A DNA stretch of 64,000 nucleotides from Pseudonocardia ammonioxydans (GTDB lineage: Bacteria; Actinomycetota; Actinomycetes; Mycobacteriales; Pseudonocardiaceae): NCBI RefSeq assembly GCF_900115005.1, contig NZ_FOUY01000023.1, forward strand, positions 45,681-109,680. The letters run 5' to 3'. The notes below the pieces were generated by a model. It saw nothing but the letters and a program-made list of their open reading frames with translations, ran no database searches and was not told the DNA's origin. Positions 8,745 through 16,840 of this stretch are shown here, piece by piece. Both the position numbers and the translations under genes were made by a program. How positions within the stretch are numbered: position 1 is the first letter of the stretch; every line of letters starts with the position of its first letter.

Positions 8745-9383
8745 TCAGGCCGCCTGCAACCACGGCTCCCAGGCCGGCAGCGGCTCCACCGCCAGCACCA
8801 GCACCCCGGCGCCGTTGCGCGCGGGCGGGCCGGGCTTGATCCGCAGCGTCCAGCCGAGCTCCTCGATCAGCCGGTCGGCCTTGCGCGCGTTGCACCCGCG
8901 GCACGCGGCCACGCAGTTCTCCCAGCTGTGCGCGCCGCCCCGGCTGCGCGGGACGACGTGGTCGATGGTGTCGGCACGCTTGGGGCAGTAGGCGCAGCGC
9001 CGGGCGTCGCGGCGCAGCACACCGGCCCGGGTCATCGGGACCGCGCGCCGGTAGGGGACCCGGACGTAGCGGGACAGGCGCAGCACGGACGGGGCGGGGA
9101 GCGAGAGGTTCTCGGAGCGGAAGGCGGCGCCCTCGAGCGCCTCCTGGAGGCACTCGGCCTTGCCGGAGAGCAGCAGGCAGATCGCGCGCTTCGACGTCAC
9201 GACGGCCAGCGGTTCGAAGCTGGCGTTGAGGAGCAGGACCCGGGAACCCGACGGGGCCCGAGCCGGGGTCGGCAGCTCGGTCTCCGGTGCCGGGAGGTGG
9301 TCGTCGGGGAGCGGGTCGACCGGTTTCAGGTCGGCGACGACAACGGTCTCGGCACCACCGGGGACAGGTTGTCGGTACGGCAC
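8745..9383 (-). CDS. HNH endonuclease family protein
   Basis: A 212-residue protein. After a disordered Pro-rich N-terminus comes LLLNASFEPLAVVTSKRAICLLL, the usual opening of a widespread actinobacterial HNH family. The nuclease core follows: RRCAYCPKRADTIDHVVPRSRGGAHSWENCVAACRGCNARKADR. This contains two CxxC zinc pairs (CAYC, CRGC), the catalytic His of IDHV and the Asn of SWENC. The GTG start has a GGAGG ribosome site. Members are common, conserved and usually chromosomal. Whether this one acts in repair, restriction or mobile-element control is unknown. Confidence 0.9.
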   Translation of the reverse strand: MPYRQPVPGGAETVVVADLKPVDPLPDDHLPAPETELPTPARAPSGSRVLLLNASFEPLAVVTSKRAICLLLSGKAECLQEALEGAAFRSENLSLPAPSVLRLSRYVRVPYRRAVPMTRAGVLRRDARRCAYCPKRADTIDHVVPRSRGGAHSWENCVAACRGCNARKADRLIEELGWTLRIKPGPPARNGAGVLVLAVEPLPAWEPWLQAA

Positions 9384-9630
9384 GCGATCACCTCCGCGAA
9401 CGCTGGGTCCGTGCTGTAGTCGACCATACGGAAGCCAGGTTTCGCGAGTGTGATAACAGGACCGACGGGACGTGTCCGGCCCGTGCCCGCGCGATCACCG
9501 CCGCCGGGCACCCCGGCGTCGCGGCGGACGGGCGGACGGGCCCTCACCAGCGATGATGTCTGTCCCATGCCACACGTGCGGTCGGCCACAGGCGGGTGTC
9601 CGCGCGCGCCATGGCGGTTATACACGCGTC

Positions 9631-9843
9631 ATGGACGACAACACCGGGCAGACCACCGGGCCCGCCGGCCACGGCGCTGCAGCAGCGACGCGGTGCGGTT
9701 GCTGCGGACGCCGGGACGTCCGCCGGTCGCTGCACACGGCCGGCACCGCCGGCGCGGCGTCCGTCGTCGTGTGCCCATACTGCGACCTGCAGGAGGCCGA
9801 GATCCAGGGCTGGCTCGACGAGTTCGTCCGCAACGGGGGCTGA
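9631..9843 (+). CDS. Small CxxC zinc-ribbon-like protein
   Basis: A 70-residue product with cysteines in RCGCCGRRD and VVCPYCDLQEAEIQ, a plausible zinc ribbon, and an acidic C-terminal helix. The ATG at 9631 is chosen because a -10-like TATACA ends 6 nt before it, the spacing of leaderless transcripts seen elsewhere in this window. A longer frame from 9553 would add another CxxC (PCHTCGRPQ). Function unknown. It converges on the metallothionein-like gene with 11 bp between stops. Confidence 0.55.
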   Translation: MDDNTGQTTGPAGHGAAAATRCGCCGRRDVRRSLHTAGTAGAASVVVCPYCDLQEAEIQGWLDEFVRNGG

Positions 9844-9854
9844 CCGGCCGCCGC

Positions 9855-10094
9855 TCAGGCGTTGTCCGCGACCGCCGCGCCGGACTCGGCGCTGGTCGCG
9901 CAGTGCGCGCAGCAGAAGAACTTCCCGCCGGTCTGCACGCCGTGGCCGATGATCCGGCAGCCGCAGTGCTCGCAGACGGGCGCCATCTTGTGGATCGCGC
10001 ACTCGAAGCTGTCGAACGTGTGCGCCGCACCGCCGGCGGCGCGCACCTCGAACGTCATCTCGTAGTCGTTGCCGCAGACCTCGCAGGTGGCCAT
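9855..10094 (-). CDS. Prokaryotic metallothionein-like Cys-rich protein
   Basis: A 79-residue, nine-cysteine protein: CEVCGNDY, FDSFECAIHKMAPVCEHCGCRIIGHG, then FFCCAHCA. This arrangement is a recognisable small actinobacterial family often annotated as metallothionein-like or a metal-binding zinc ribbon. The start ATG follows an AGGAG-type ribosome site. The cysteines and two His residues suggest Zn or Fe binding; a physiological role is not established. It lies downstream of the 75-residue gene in the same direction, with a strong hairpin between them. Confidence 0.8.
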   Translation of the reverse strand: MATCEVCGNDYEMTFEVRAAGGAAHTFDSFECAIHKMAPVCEHCGCRIIGHGVQTGGKFFCCAHCATSAESGAAVADNA

Positions 10095-10138
10095 GGTGCG
10101 GCGCTCCTCTCCCCGCCTCCACGCGTGGGGCGGGACGG

Positions 10139-10161
10139 GGCCCGGCCCGCCGGGCCGGGCC
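10139..10161 (-). terminator. GC hairpin between two small minus-strand genes
   Basis: Ten-bp perfect stem (10139-10148 with 10152-10161) and a 3-nt loop, 5 nt after the stop of the 75-residue gene, so probably its terminator. Confidence 0.6.
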
Positions 10162-10166
10162 GGGGG

Positions 10167-10394
10167 TCAGGACAGCCGGCCGGAGAGCAGCTGCTTCGCC
10201 AGCTCGGCGCCCTTCTTCGAGTCGGACTGGGCGCGCCGGAACAGGTCGGCGAGCTCCTCGTCGCCGTCCCGGACGGCGTCGTCGATGTAGACGCCGAGCC
10301 GCAGGCTGTTGTCCAGGCAGGACTGCAGGAACCACACGAGGTTGTAGTTCTTGTCCTTGGTGCCGGTGACGTCGCCGGTCTCCTCGGTCGCCAT
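10167..10394 (-). CDS. Small acidic hypothetical protein
   Basis: A 75-residue, mostly helical, charged protein with no cysteine cluster or membrane segment. It contains YNLVWFLQSCLDNSLRLGVY and ELADLFRRAQSDSKKGAELA. The ATG at 10394 has a GGAGG ribosome site 5 nt upstream, which rejects a longer upstream frame. I do not recognise a characterised family. The even spacing of hydrophobic residues suggests a helical bundle. Confidence 0.7.
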   Translation of the reverse strand: MATEETGDVTGTKDKNYNLVWFLQSCLDNSLRLGVYIDDAVRDGDEELADLFRRAQSDSKKGAELAKQLLSGRLS

Positions 10395-10493
10395 GATCGC
10401 CTCCACAGGGTGTCGGCCGCCGCCGTGCGGCGGTGTTCGGCTGGCCCCGGGCACGTACCCGGGGCTCGCGGCCCTACACCCGGTCGTGGAGGT

Positions 10494-11636
10494 TCAGCCC
10501 GGCCCGTCCTCGAGCGCGCCGAGCACGTCGGCGACCAGGTCCGCGGTGTCCTCGATCCCGCAGGAGAGCCGGACCAGCCCGTCCGGCACCGCGTCGCCCC
10601 AGCGGGCCCGCCGGTCGGCGCAGGTGCGCAGGCCGCCGAAGCTGGTCACCGAGTCGACCAGGGTGGTGCGCGACAGGAACCGCGCCACGGCCGCGGTGTC
10701 GTGCAGGGTGAACCGCAGGACGCCGTTCCAGCGCCGCATCTGGGCCCGGGCGAGCACGTGCGACGGGTCGTCGGCCAGCCCGGGCCAGCGGACGTCGTGC
10801 ACGCCCGGGGTCTCACGCAGCGCCACCGCGAGGGCCCGCGCGTTCTCGGCCTGGCGAGCCAGCCGCAGGTCCAGGGTGCCCAGCCCGCGCAGCGCCAGCC
10901 AGGTCTCCATCGGCCCGGCGATCGCGCCGCCGCGGGTGCGGAACCCCCGGAGCCGTTCGGCGTGCACCGGGTCGGCCGCGGTGACGTGCCCGAGCAGCAC
11001 GTCGCCGTGCCCGGCGAGCGCCTTGGTGTCCGAGGCGACGACGAGGTCCGCGCCCAGCTCGAGCGGGCGCTGGCCCAGCGGGGTGGCGGTGGTGTTGTCG
11101 ACGGCCACGACCGCACCGGCCTCGTGCGCGGCGGCGGCGACCGCGGCGATGTCGCAGACCTCGAGGCCGGGGTTGGACGGCGTCTCCAGCAGCACCAGCG
11201 CGGGCCGGTGCTCGGCGATCGCCGCGGCCCAGTCCCCCGCCGTGGCGCAGTAGCCGACGCCGATCCCCAGCGGGGCCAGCTCCTCGTCGGCCAGCCGGCG
11301 GGCGACGTAGTAGCCGTCGGAGGGGAGCAGGACGCCCCGCCCGGACGTGGCGAACGCCCGCAGCACGGCCGCGATCGCCGCCATGCCGCTCCCGAACACC
11401 GTGCAGGCCCCGCCGTCGAGCCGGCCGACCGCCGCCTCGTACTCCCGCCAGGTCGGGTTGTCGGCCCGGGCGTAGAAGTCCGCCCCGGGCGTCGTCTCGG
11501 CGGGATCGAGGTGGAAGGCGCTGGTCAGCACCGGCCCGGGGTGGACCGGTGCGCCGACCCGGCGCAGCTCGGGATCGCCGCCGTGCACGCACCGGGTCCC
11601 GTCGCCGCGTTCCGGCACTCCGTAGGCGTTGGTCAC
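10494..11636 (-). CDS. Cystathionine gamma-lyase-like PLP enzyme
   Basis: A 380-residue Cys/Met-metabolism PLP enzyme. VFGSGMAAIAAVLRAF holds the phosphate-binding region, VVAVDNTTATPLGQRPLELGADLVV the cofactor Asp, and SDTKALAGHGDVLLGHV the Schiff-base Lys (S-x-T-K). The C-terminal RLSCGIEDTADLVADV is the usual family ending. It should act in trans-sulfuration, cleaving cystathionine or a related thioether. The family also includes cystathionine synthases, so substrate is provisional. GTG 11636 is preferred: a -10 box TACCGT lies exactly 6 nt upstream (11643-11648), implying a leaderless mRNA. A longer frame would begin inside the palindromic repeat at 11652-11691. Confidence 0.85.
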   Translation of the reverse strand: MTNAYGVPERGDGTRCVHGGDPELRRVGAPVHPGPVLTSAFHLDPAETTPGADFYARADNPTWREYEAAVGRLDGGACTVFGSGMAAIAAVLRAFATSGRGVLLPSDGYYVARRLADEELAPLGIGVGYCATAGDWAAAIAEHRPALVLLETPSNPGLEVCDIAAVAAAAHEAGAVVAVDNTTATPLGQRPLELGADLVVASDTKALAGHGDVLLGHVTAADPVHAERLRGFRTRGGAIAGPMETWLALRGLGTLDLRLARQAENARALAVALRETPGVHDVRWPGLADDPSHVLARAQMRRWNGVLRFTLHDTAAVARFLSRTTLVDSVTSFGGLRTCADRRARWGDAVPDGLVRLSCGIEDTADLVADVLGALEDGPG

Positions 11637-11651
11637 CGGCCGACGGTACCC

Positions 11652-11691
11652 GTGAGTGGTTATCGCGGCTGGAGCCGCGAAAACCACTCAC
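11652..11691. repeat. 40-bp palindromic element, copy A
   Basis: Inverted repeat with 19-nt arms (left arm gtgagtggttatcgcggct) and a 2-nt centre; the only mismatch is in the A/T stretch. It lies 3 bp beyond the gpsA stop and just before the leaderless promoter of the cystathionine lyase gene. Other family copies are at 42104, 50652 and 51761, with a half copy at 63649. It probably ends the gpsA transcript. Confidence 0.85.
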
Positions 11692-11694
11692 GGG

Positions 11695-12741
11695 CTACTC
11701 GGGCTTCGGCGCCCGCGAGATCAGCTCCTTGGCCATCTGCCGGGCGGTCATGCCCTCGTGGCAGACGCGGCGCACCGCGTCGGCGATCGGGAGCTCGACG
11801 CCGTGCCGCCCGCCCAGCTCGCAGATCGACAGGCAGGACTTCACGCCCTCGGCGACCTGGCCGTGGTTGGCCCGCTCCGCCTCGGCGAGGCTCGCGCCCC
11901 GGCCGATCTGCTCGCCGAAGGTCCGGTTGCGCGACAGCGGCGACGAGCAGGTCGCCACCAGGTCGCCCATTCCGGCCAGCCCGGCGAACGTCAGCGGCGA
12001 GGCCCCCAGCGCCATCCCGAGCCGGGACATCTCGGCCAGCCCGCGGGTGATCAGCGACGCCCTCGAGTTGTCGCCCAGCCCCATCCCGGACGCGACGCCG
12101 ACGGCCAGCGCGATCACGTTCTTCCCGGCCCCGCCCAGCTCGGCGCCGATCACGTCGGTGTTGGTGTAGGCGCGGAAGTAGCCGGTCGCGCACGCCGTCT
12201 GCAGCGCCACCGCGCGCTCGTGGTCCGGGCAGGCGATGACGGTGGCGGTCGGCTCCTCGTGCGCGATCTCCGCAGCCAGGTTCGGCCCGGAGACGACGGC
12301 GAGCCGGTCGGCCCCGATCCCGGTGACGTCGTCGATCACCTCGGTCATCCGCTTGAGCGTGCCGAGCTCGACGCCCTTGGCGAGGCTGGTGACGGTGACG
12401 TCGTCGGGGATCAGGTCCCGCCACGCCTCGAGGTTCGACCGCAGCGACTGCGACGGCACCGCCAGGACCACCGCGTCCGCGCCGTCGAGGGCCTTCGCCG
12501 GGTCGTGCGTCGCCGACAGCGTGATCGGCAGCTCGACGTCGGGCAGGTAGCCGGGGTTGTGCCGGCTCTCGTTGATCGCGTCGGCGACCTCGGTGCGCCG
12601 GGCCCACAGCCGGACCTCGCGGCCCGCGTCGCCGAGGACCTTGGCGAACGCGGTGCCCCAACTGCCCGCACCCAGCACCGCGACCCGCGCGATGTCGTGC
12701 ACCGGCTCGTTCACCGGGCGCTCCTCGAACGACGGGCCCAT
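11695..12741 (-). CDS. gpsA: Glycerol-3-phosphate dehydrogenase [NAD(P)+]
   Basis: A 348-residue enzyme that makes sn-glycerol 3-phosphate from dihydroxyacetone phosphate for phospholipid synthesis. Visible features are the nucleotide-binding VAVLGAGSWGTAFAKVL, SLAKGVEL, VSGPNLAAEIA, GAGKNVIALAVGVASGMGLGDN with the catalytic Lys, and TFAGLAGMGDLVATCSSPLSRN with FGEQIGRG. The ATG at 12741 overlaps the plsC stop by one base. An alternative GTG at 12714, with its own GAGGAG site, would give a protein nine residues shorter. The preceding acyltransferase gene uses the product of this enzyme, so the two form a phospholipid-precursor operon. Confidence 0.95.
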   Translation of the reverse strand: MGPSFEERPVNEPVHDIARVAVLGAGSWGTAFAKVLGDAGREVRLWARRTEVADAINESRHNPGYLPDVELPITLSATHDPAKALDGADAVVLAVPSQSLRSNLEAWRDLIPDDVTVTSLAKGVELGTLKRMTEVIDDVTGIGADRLAVVSGPNLAAEIAHEEPTATVIACPDHERAVALQTACATGYFRAYTNTDVIGAELGGAGKNVIALAVGVASGMGLGDNSRASLITRGLAEMSRLGMALGASPLTFAGLAGMGDLVATCSSPLSRNRTFGEQIGRGASLAEAERANHGQVAEGVKSCLSICELGGRHGVELPIADAVRRVCHEGMTARQMAKELISRAPKPE

Positions 12742-13457
12742 CACCCGGCCTCCCGCTCCGGGCTGCGCCGGTAGAACTCGGTCGGCGCGGTCTCCTCCCG
12801 CACCTCGGCCAGCAGGTCCCGCACCCTGCTCATGATCAGGTCGGTCACCTCCCGCAGCACGGTGGCGTCCAGCGGTCGCCCCCGGTAGCCCGACAGGTCC
12901 ACCGGGTCGCCCGCCCGCAGCACCAGGTCGGTGCGCGGCAGCGGGCGGAACCGCTTGCCGTAGTGGTCGTAGACCTCCCGGGTCCCCCAGTGGACCATCG
13001 GCACGACCGGGACATCGGAGGCCAGCGCCAGCCGGGCGACGCCGGTGCGCGAGTGCATCGGCCAGCCCGCCGGGTCGCGGGTGATCGTGCCCTCCGGGTA
13101 GATCACGACGATCTTGCCGTCGGCGAGGGCCCGGGTGCCGGCGGCCAGGCTCTGCTGGGCGTCGGCGGTGTCGCGGAAGACCGGGATCTGGCCGCTGCCG
13201 CGCAGGATCGGCCCCAGCACCGGGACCTTCCACAGGCTGTTCTTGGCCAGGAAGCGCGGCACCCGCCCGGCGCTGTGCACGAACAGCGAGGTGTGCAGCG
13301 GGTCCAGGTAGGAGACGTGGTTGCTGACGAGCAGCGCCCCGCCCGTGGCCGGCAGGTGTTCGCGGCCCTGGTAGCGCTGCCGCCCGGTCAGCCACCCCAG
13401 GGGGTAGAACATGGTCGCGGCGAGCCCGACCCAGAATCCGCCCTTCTCGCGGGCCAC
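12741..13457 (-). CDS. plsC: 1-acyl-sn-glycerol-3-phosphate acyltransferase (PlsC family)
   Basis: A 238-residue membrane-associated acyltransferase. The catalytic H-x4-D is in LLVSNHVSYLDPL, the substrate-binding motif is VVIYPEGTITRD, and SRTGVARLALASDVPVVPM completes the family blocks. It acylates lysophosphatidate to phosphatidate. The GTG at 13457 is well supported by a GGAGGAGG ribosome site 6 nt upstream; longer frames are rejected. Its stop overlaps the gpsA start, so acceptor supply and acylation are co-expressed. Paralogous acyltransferases are common in actinobacteria, so the exact acyl or lipid specificity is inferred. Confidence 0.93.
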   Translation of the reverse strand: MAREKGGFWVGLAATMFYPLGWLTGRQRYQGREHLPATGGALLVSNHVSYLDPLHTSLFVHSAGRVPRFLAKNSLWKVPVLGPILRGSGQIPVFRDTADAQQSLAAGTRALADGKIVVIYPEGTITRDPAGWPMHSRTGVARLALASDVPVVPMVHWGTREVYDHYGKRFRPLPRTDLVLRAGDPVDLSGYRGRPLDATVLREVTDLIMSRVRDLLAEVREETAPTEFYRRSPEREAG

Positions 13458-13610
13458 CGGCGGCCTCCTCCCACCCGCCGCGCAGGCGGATCTCGTCGCT
13501 GCCGGACCAGGCATGATCCGGACGTCCAGGTGGAAGTCTCCCCACAACACGACCCCGCTGTGAACCCGCCCCACCGAATGGCGGGCGAGATCGACTCCGG
13601 TGGTGCGACG

Positions 13611-14366
13611 ATGGGGGGCGTGACCCTGCGGGTGGACCTCGTCGTCCCGGTGAAGCCGCTGCCGAAGGCCAAGACACGGCTGCGCGGCGCGGCCGACGGC
13701 GGCGTCGGTGACCTCGACGCCCACCTGCGGCTGGCGCTCGCGCTGGCCCGCGACACCGTGTGTGCCGCGCTCGCGTCCGGGGCCGTGCGGCACGTCGTGG
13801 TGATCTCCTCCGACCCGGCCGTCGCGCTGGAGGTCGGGGGGCTCGGCGCCGAGGTCGTCACCGACCCGGGACGCGGACTCAACGGGGCCCTGCGACACGG
13901 CGCCGCGCGGCTGTACCTCCGCAGCGGCAGGCGGGGAGCCGGCGGGGCGGGCAGCGATGCCGTGGCGATCGGCGCGTTGCAGGCCGACCTGCCCGCGCTG
14001 CGCCCGGCCGACCTCGACGACGCCGTCGCGCACGCCGCCGCGCTGTTCGCGACCGGGGTGGAACGCGTGTTCCAGCCCGACGAGCCCGGTACCGGGACCA
14101 CGTTGCTGCTGGCCGCACCGGGACGCGACCTCGACCCGCACTTCGGCGGGGCCTCGGCCGCCGCGCACACGTCGTCGGGGGCGGTCGTGCTGCCCGGCGA
14201 CCGGCCCGGCCTGCGCCGCGACGTCGACACGGCGGCCGATCTGGAGTCCGCCGTGGCGCTCGGCGTCGGCGCCTGGACCCGGGCCGTGCTCGACGCGCGG
14301 GGCGCGCTACCGCGCCCGGGACCCGCCCCCGACGCGGACGGACCGGTCGTCTGCCCGAAGGTGTGA
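13611..14366 (+). CDS. cofC: 2-phospho-L-lactate / PEP guanylyltransferase (F420 synthesis)
   Basis: A 251-residue nucleotidyltransferase of the CofC/FbiD family. It opens with LVVPVKPLPKAKTRLRG, the GTP-binding signature, and continues with VVVISSDPAV, GAEVVTDPGRGLNGAL, AIGALQADLPALRPADLDDA and GTGTTLLLAAPG. In actinobacteria this enzyme activates phosphoenolpyruvate with GTP to start coenzyme F420 assembly, where it is also called FbiD. ATG 13611 is used; GTG 13620 is nearly as likely, since neither has a clear ribosome site. It is divergent from plsC and precedes ppk. An LLM-class oxidoreductase elsewhere in the window belongs to a superfamily that uses FMN or F420. Confidence 0.88.
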   Translation: MGGVTLRVDLVVPVKPLPKAKTRLRGAADGGVGDLDAHLRLALALARDTVCAALASGAVRHVVVISSDPAVALEVGGLGAEVVTDPGRGLNGALRHGAARLYLRSGRRGAGGAGSDAVAIGALQADLPALRPADLDDAVAHAAALFATGVERVFQPDEPGTGTTLLLAAPGRDLDPHFGGASAAAHTSSGAVVLPGDRPGLRRDVDTAADLESAVALGVGAWTRAVLDARGALPRPGPAPDADGPVVCPKV

Positions 14367-14454
14367 CGCATCCCCGTCCCCCGACACCGAGAATTCACCT
14401 TCTCCGGCCGGTGCCTGTTTGGCCCCCACGACGCGGGTGCGAAACAATCGCCAC

Positions 14455-16839
14455 GTGAGTGACGACTCGGCAGCCCCGACCGGACGGAACGGCGCGGCGT
14501 CGACTCCGGGTGCGCGCCGGCCCGCGGGCCGGCGGGCCCCCCGGCCGGCGACCCGCCGGATGCACACCGCGAGCCGGACCGTCGCCGAGAAGAAGGCCGC
14601 TGCCGAGAAGACCGCAGCCGAGATCCCGGCCCAGGCCGCACAGGGCGGACCGCCCGCACCGCCGGCCGCGCCGACCCCGTCGGCGAACCACGGGGCCGCG
14701 CCGATCGCACCGCCCGCGGGGGCGACCGCACCCGCGTCGGCGATGCCGGACGTCCTGCCCGAGGACCGCTACCTCAACCGCGAGCTCTCCTGGCTGGACT
14801 TCAACGCCCGCGTGCTCGCGCTCGCCGAGGACTCCAGCCAGCCGCTGCTCGAGCGCGCCAAGTTCCTGGCGATCTTCGCGTCGAACCTGGACGAGTTCTA
14901 CATGGTCCGGGTCGCCGGGCTGAAGCGCCGCGACGAGGCCGGGCTGTCGGTGCGCAGCGCCGACGGGCTCACCCCGCGCCAGCAGCTCGCCCGGATCGCC
15001 GAGCGTTCGCGGGCGCTGTCCCGGGCGCACGCCGAGGTGTTCACCGACGAGCTGCGGCCCGAGCTCGACGCGGCCGGGGTCCACATCCGGTCGTGGGACG
15101 ACCTCACCGACGCCGAGCGCCTGCGCCTGTCCGACTACTTCTCCGAGCACGTGTTCCCGGTGCTCACCCCGCTCGCGGTGGATCCGGCGCACCCGTTCCC
15201 CTACATCTCGGGGCTCTCGCTGAACCTGGCGGTGACCGTGCGCGACCCGGAGGGCCGCACCGAGCGCTTCGCCCGGGTGAAGGTCCCGAACAACGTCCCG
15301 CGGCTGGTGACGGTCGACCCGCCGGACACCGACGACCGCGCCGGGAACCGCCAGGTCACGTTCCTGCCGATCGAGGGCCTGATCGCCGCGCACCTCGGCG
15401 ACCTGTTCACCGGCATGGAGGTCACCGAGGTCCACCCGTTCCGGGTCACCCGCAACGCCGACCTCGAGGTCGAGGAGGACCGCGACGAGGACCTGCTGCA
15501 GGCCCTCGAGCGCGAGCTGGCCCGGCGCCGGTTCGGGCCCCCGGTGCGGCTCGAGGTGCTCGACTCGATGTCCGAGCACGTGCTGGAGCTGCTGCTGCGC
15601 GAGCTGGACGTCGACCCGAACGACGTCGTCACCGTGCCCGGCCCGCTCGACCTGACCAGCCTCTGGCAGGTGCACGGGCTGAACCGGCCGGAGCTGAAGG
15701 ACGAGCCGTTCCGCCCCGCCACGCACCCGGCGTTCGCCGAGCGGGAGACCCCGCGCAGCGTGTTCGCCACCCTGCGCGAGGGCGATGTGCTGGTGCACCA
15801 CCCGTACGACTCGTTCTCCACCAGCGTGCAGCGCTTCATCGAGCAGGCCGCGGCGGACCCGAACGTGCTCGCGATCAAGCAGACGCTGTACCGGACGTCG
15901 GGGGACTCCCCGATCGTCAACGCGCTGATCGACGCGGCCGAGGCCGGCAAGCAGGTCGTCGCCCTGGTCGAGATCAAGGCCCGGTTCGACGAGCAGGCCA
16001 ACATCCGCTGGGCACGCGAGCTGGAGAAGGCCGGGGTGCACGTCGTCTACGGCCTGGTGGGCCTGAAGACGCACTGCAAGACGGCGCTGGTGGTGCGCCA
16101 GGAGGGCTCGGAGATCCGGCGCTACTGCCACGTCGGCACCGGCAACTACAACCCGAAGACCGCCCGGCTCTACGAGGACGTCGGCGTGCTGACCGCCGAC
16201 CCGACGATCGGCGCCGACCTCACCGACCTGTTCAACTCGCTGACCGGGTACTCGCGGCAGACCTCCTACCGGAGCCTGCTCGTGGCGCCGTACGGGATCC
16301 GACGCGGCATCGTGCGGCGGATCGACGACGAGATCGAGGCGCACCGCTCCGGCGAGCCCGGCGCCCGGGTCCGGCTCAAGGCCAACTCGCTGGTCGACGA
16401 GGCCGTGATCGACGCCTGCTACCGGGCGTCGCAGGCGGGGGTGCCGGTCGACATCGTGGTCCGCGGGATCTGCGCGATGATCCCCGGACGGCCGGGGCTG
16501 AGCGAGAACGTCAGCATCCGCTCGATCCTGGGGCCGTTCCTGGAGCACTCCCGGGTGCTGCACTTCGGGGCCGCCGACGAGTACTGGATCGGCTCGGCGG
16601 ACATGATGCACCGTAACCTGGACCGCCGGGTCGAGGCCATGCTGCGGGTCGCGGACCCGAAGCTCGCCGACCAGCTCGGCGCGATGTTCGACTCCTGCCT
16701 CGACCCGGCCACCCGGTGCTGGACACTCGGGCCGGACGGGACCTGGTCGCCGTCGCCGGCTCCGGGGTCGGAGAACATCCGGGTCCGTGACCACCAGGTG
16801 GAGATGATGAACTCGCGACGCGGGTCGGACGAAGACTGA
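14455..16839 (+). CDS. ppk: Polyphosphate kinase 1
   Basis: A 794-residue enzyme that reversibly polymerises the gamma-phosphate of ATP into polyphosphate. About 95 disordered Ala/Pro/Lys-rich N-terminal residues precede the N-domain at RYLNRELSWLDFNARVLALA. Then come the head domain and the two catalytic domains: FSTSVQRFIEQAA, IKQTLYRTSGDSPI, VEIKARFDEQANI, YGLVGLKTHCKTALV and YCHVGTGNYNPKTARLYEDVG, with the autophosphorylated His in the CHVGTGNYN block, and later SADMMHRNLDRRVEAM. The GTG at 14455 lacks a ribosome site. Usual PPK1 length is about 690-740, so the extra length is the N-terminal tail. mutT1 follows after one base. Confidence 0.97.
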   Translation: MSDDSAAPTGRNGAASTPGARRPAGRRAPRPATRRMHTASRTVAEKKAAAEKTAAEIPAQAAQGGPPAPPAAPTPSANHGAAPIAPPAGATAPASAMPDVLPEDRYLNRELSWLDFNARVLALAEDSSQPLLERAKFLAIFASNLDEFYMVRVAGLKRRDEAGLSVRSADGLTPRQQLARIAERSRALSRAHAEVFTDELRPELDAAGVHIRSWDDLTDAERLRLSDYFSEHVFPVLTPLAVDPAHPFPYISGLSLNLAVTVRDPEGRTERFARVKVPNNVPRLVTVDPPDTDDRAGNRQVTFLPIEGLIAAHLGDLFTGMEVTEVHPFRVTRNADLEVEEDRDEDLLQALERELARRRFGPPVRLEVLDSMSEHVLELLLRELDVDPNDVVTVPGPLDLTSLWQVHGLNRPELKDEPFRPATHPAFAERETPRSVFATLREGDVLVHHPYDSFSTSVQRFIEQAAADPNVLAIKQTLYRTSGDSPIVNALIDAAEAGKQVVALVEIKARFDEQANIRWARELEKAGVHVVYGLVGLKTHCKTALVVRQEGSEIRRYCHVGTGNYNPKTARLYEDVGVLTADPTIGADLTDLFNSLTGYSRQTSYRSLLVAPYGIRRGIVRRIDDEIEAHRSGEPGARVRLKANSLVDEAVIDACYRASQAGVPVDIVVRGICAMIPGRPGLSENVSIRSILGPFLEHSRVLHFGAADEYWIGSADMMHRNLDRRVEAMLRVADPKLADQLGAMFDSCLDPATRCWTLGPDGTWSPSPAPGSENIRVRDHQVEMMNSRRGSDED

Positions 16840-16840
16840 G

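Noticed and set aside
9553..9843. Longer start for the small zinc-ribbon protein
   Set aside because: No ribosome site or promoter upstream of 9553, while 9631 has a -10-like box at leaderless spacing; kept as an alternative only.
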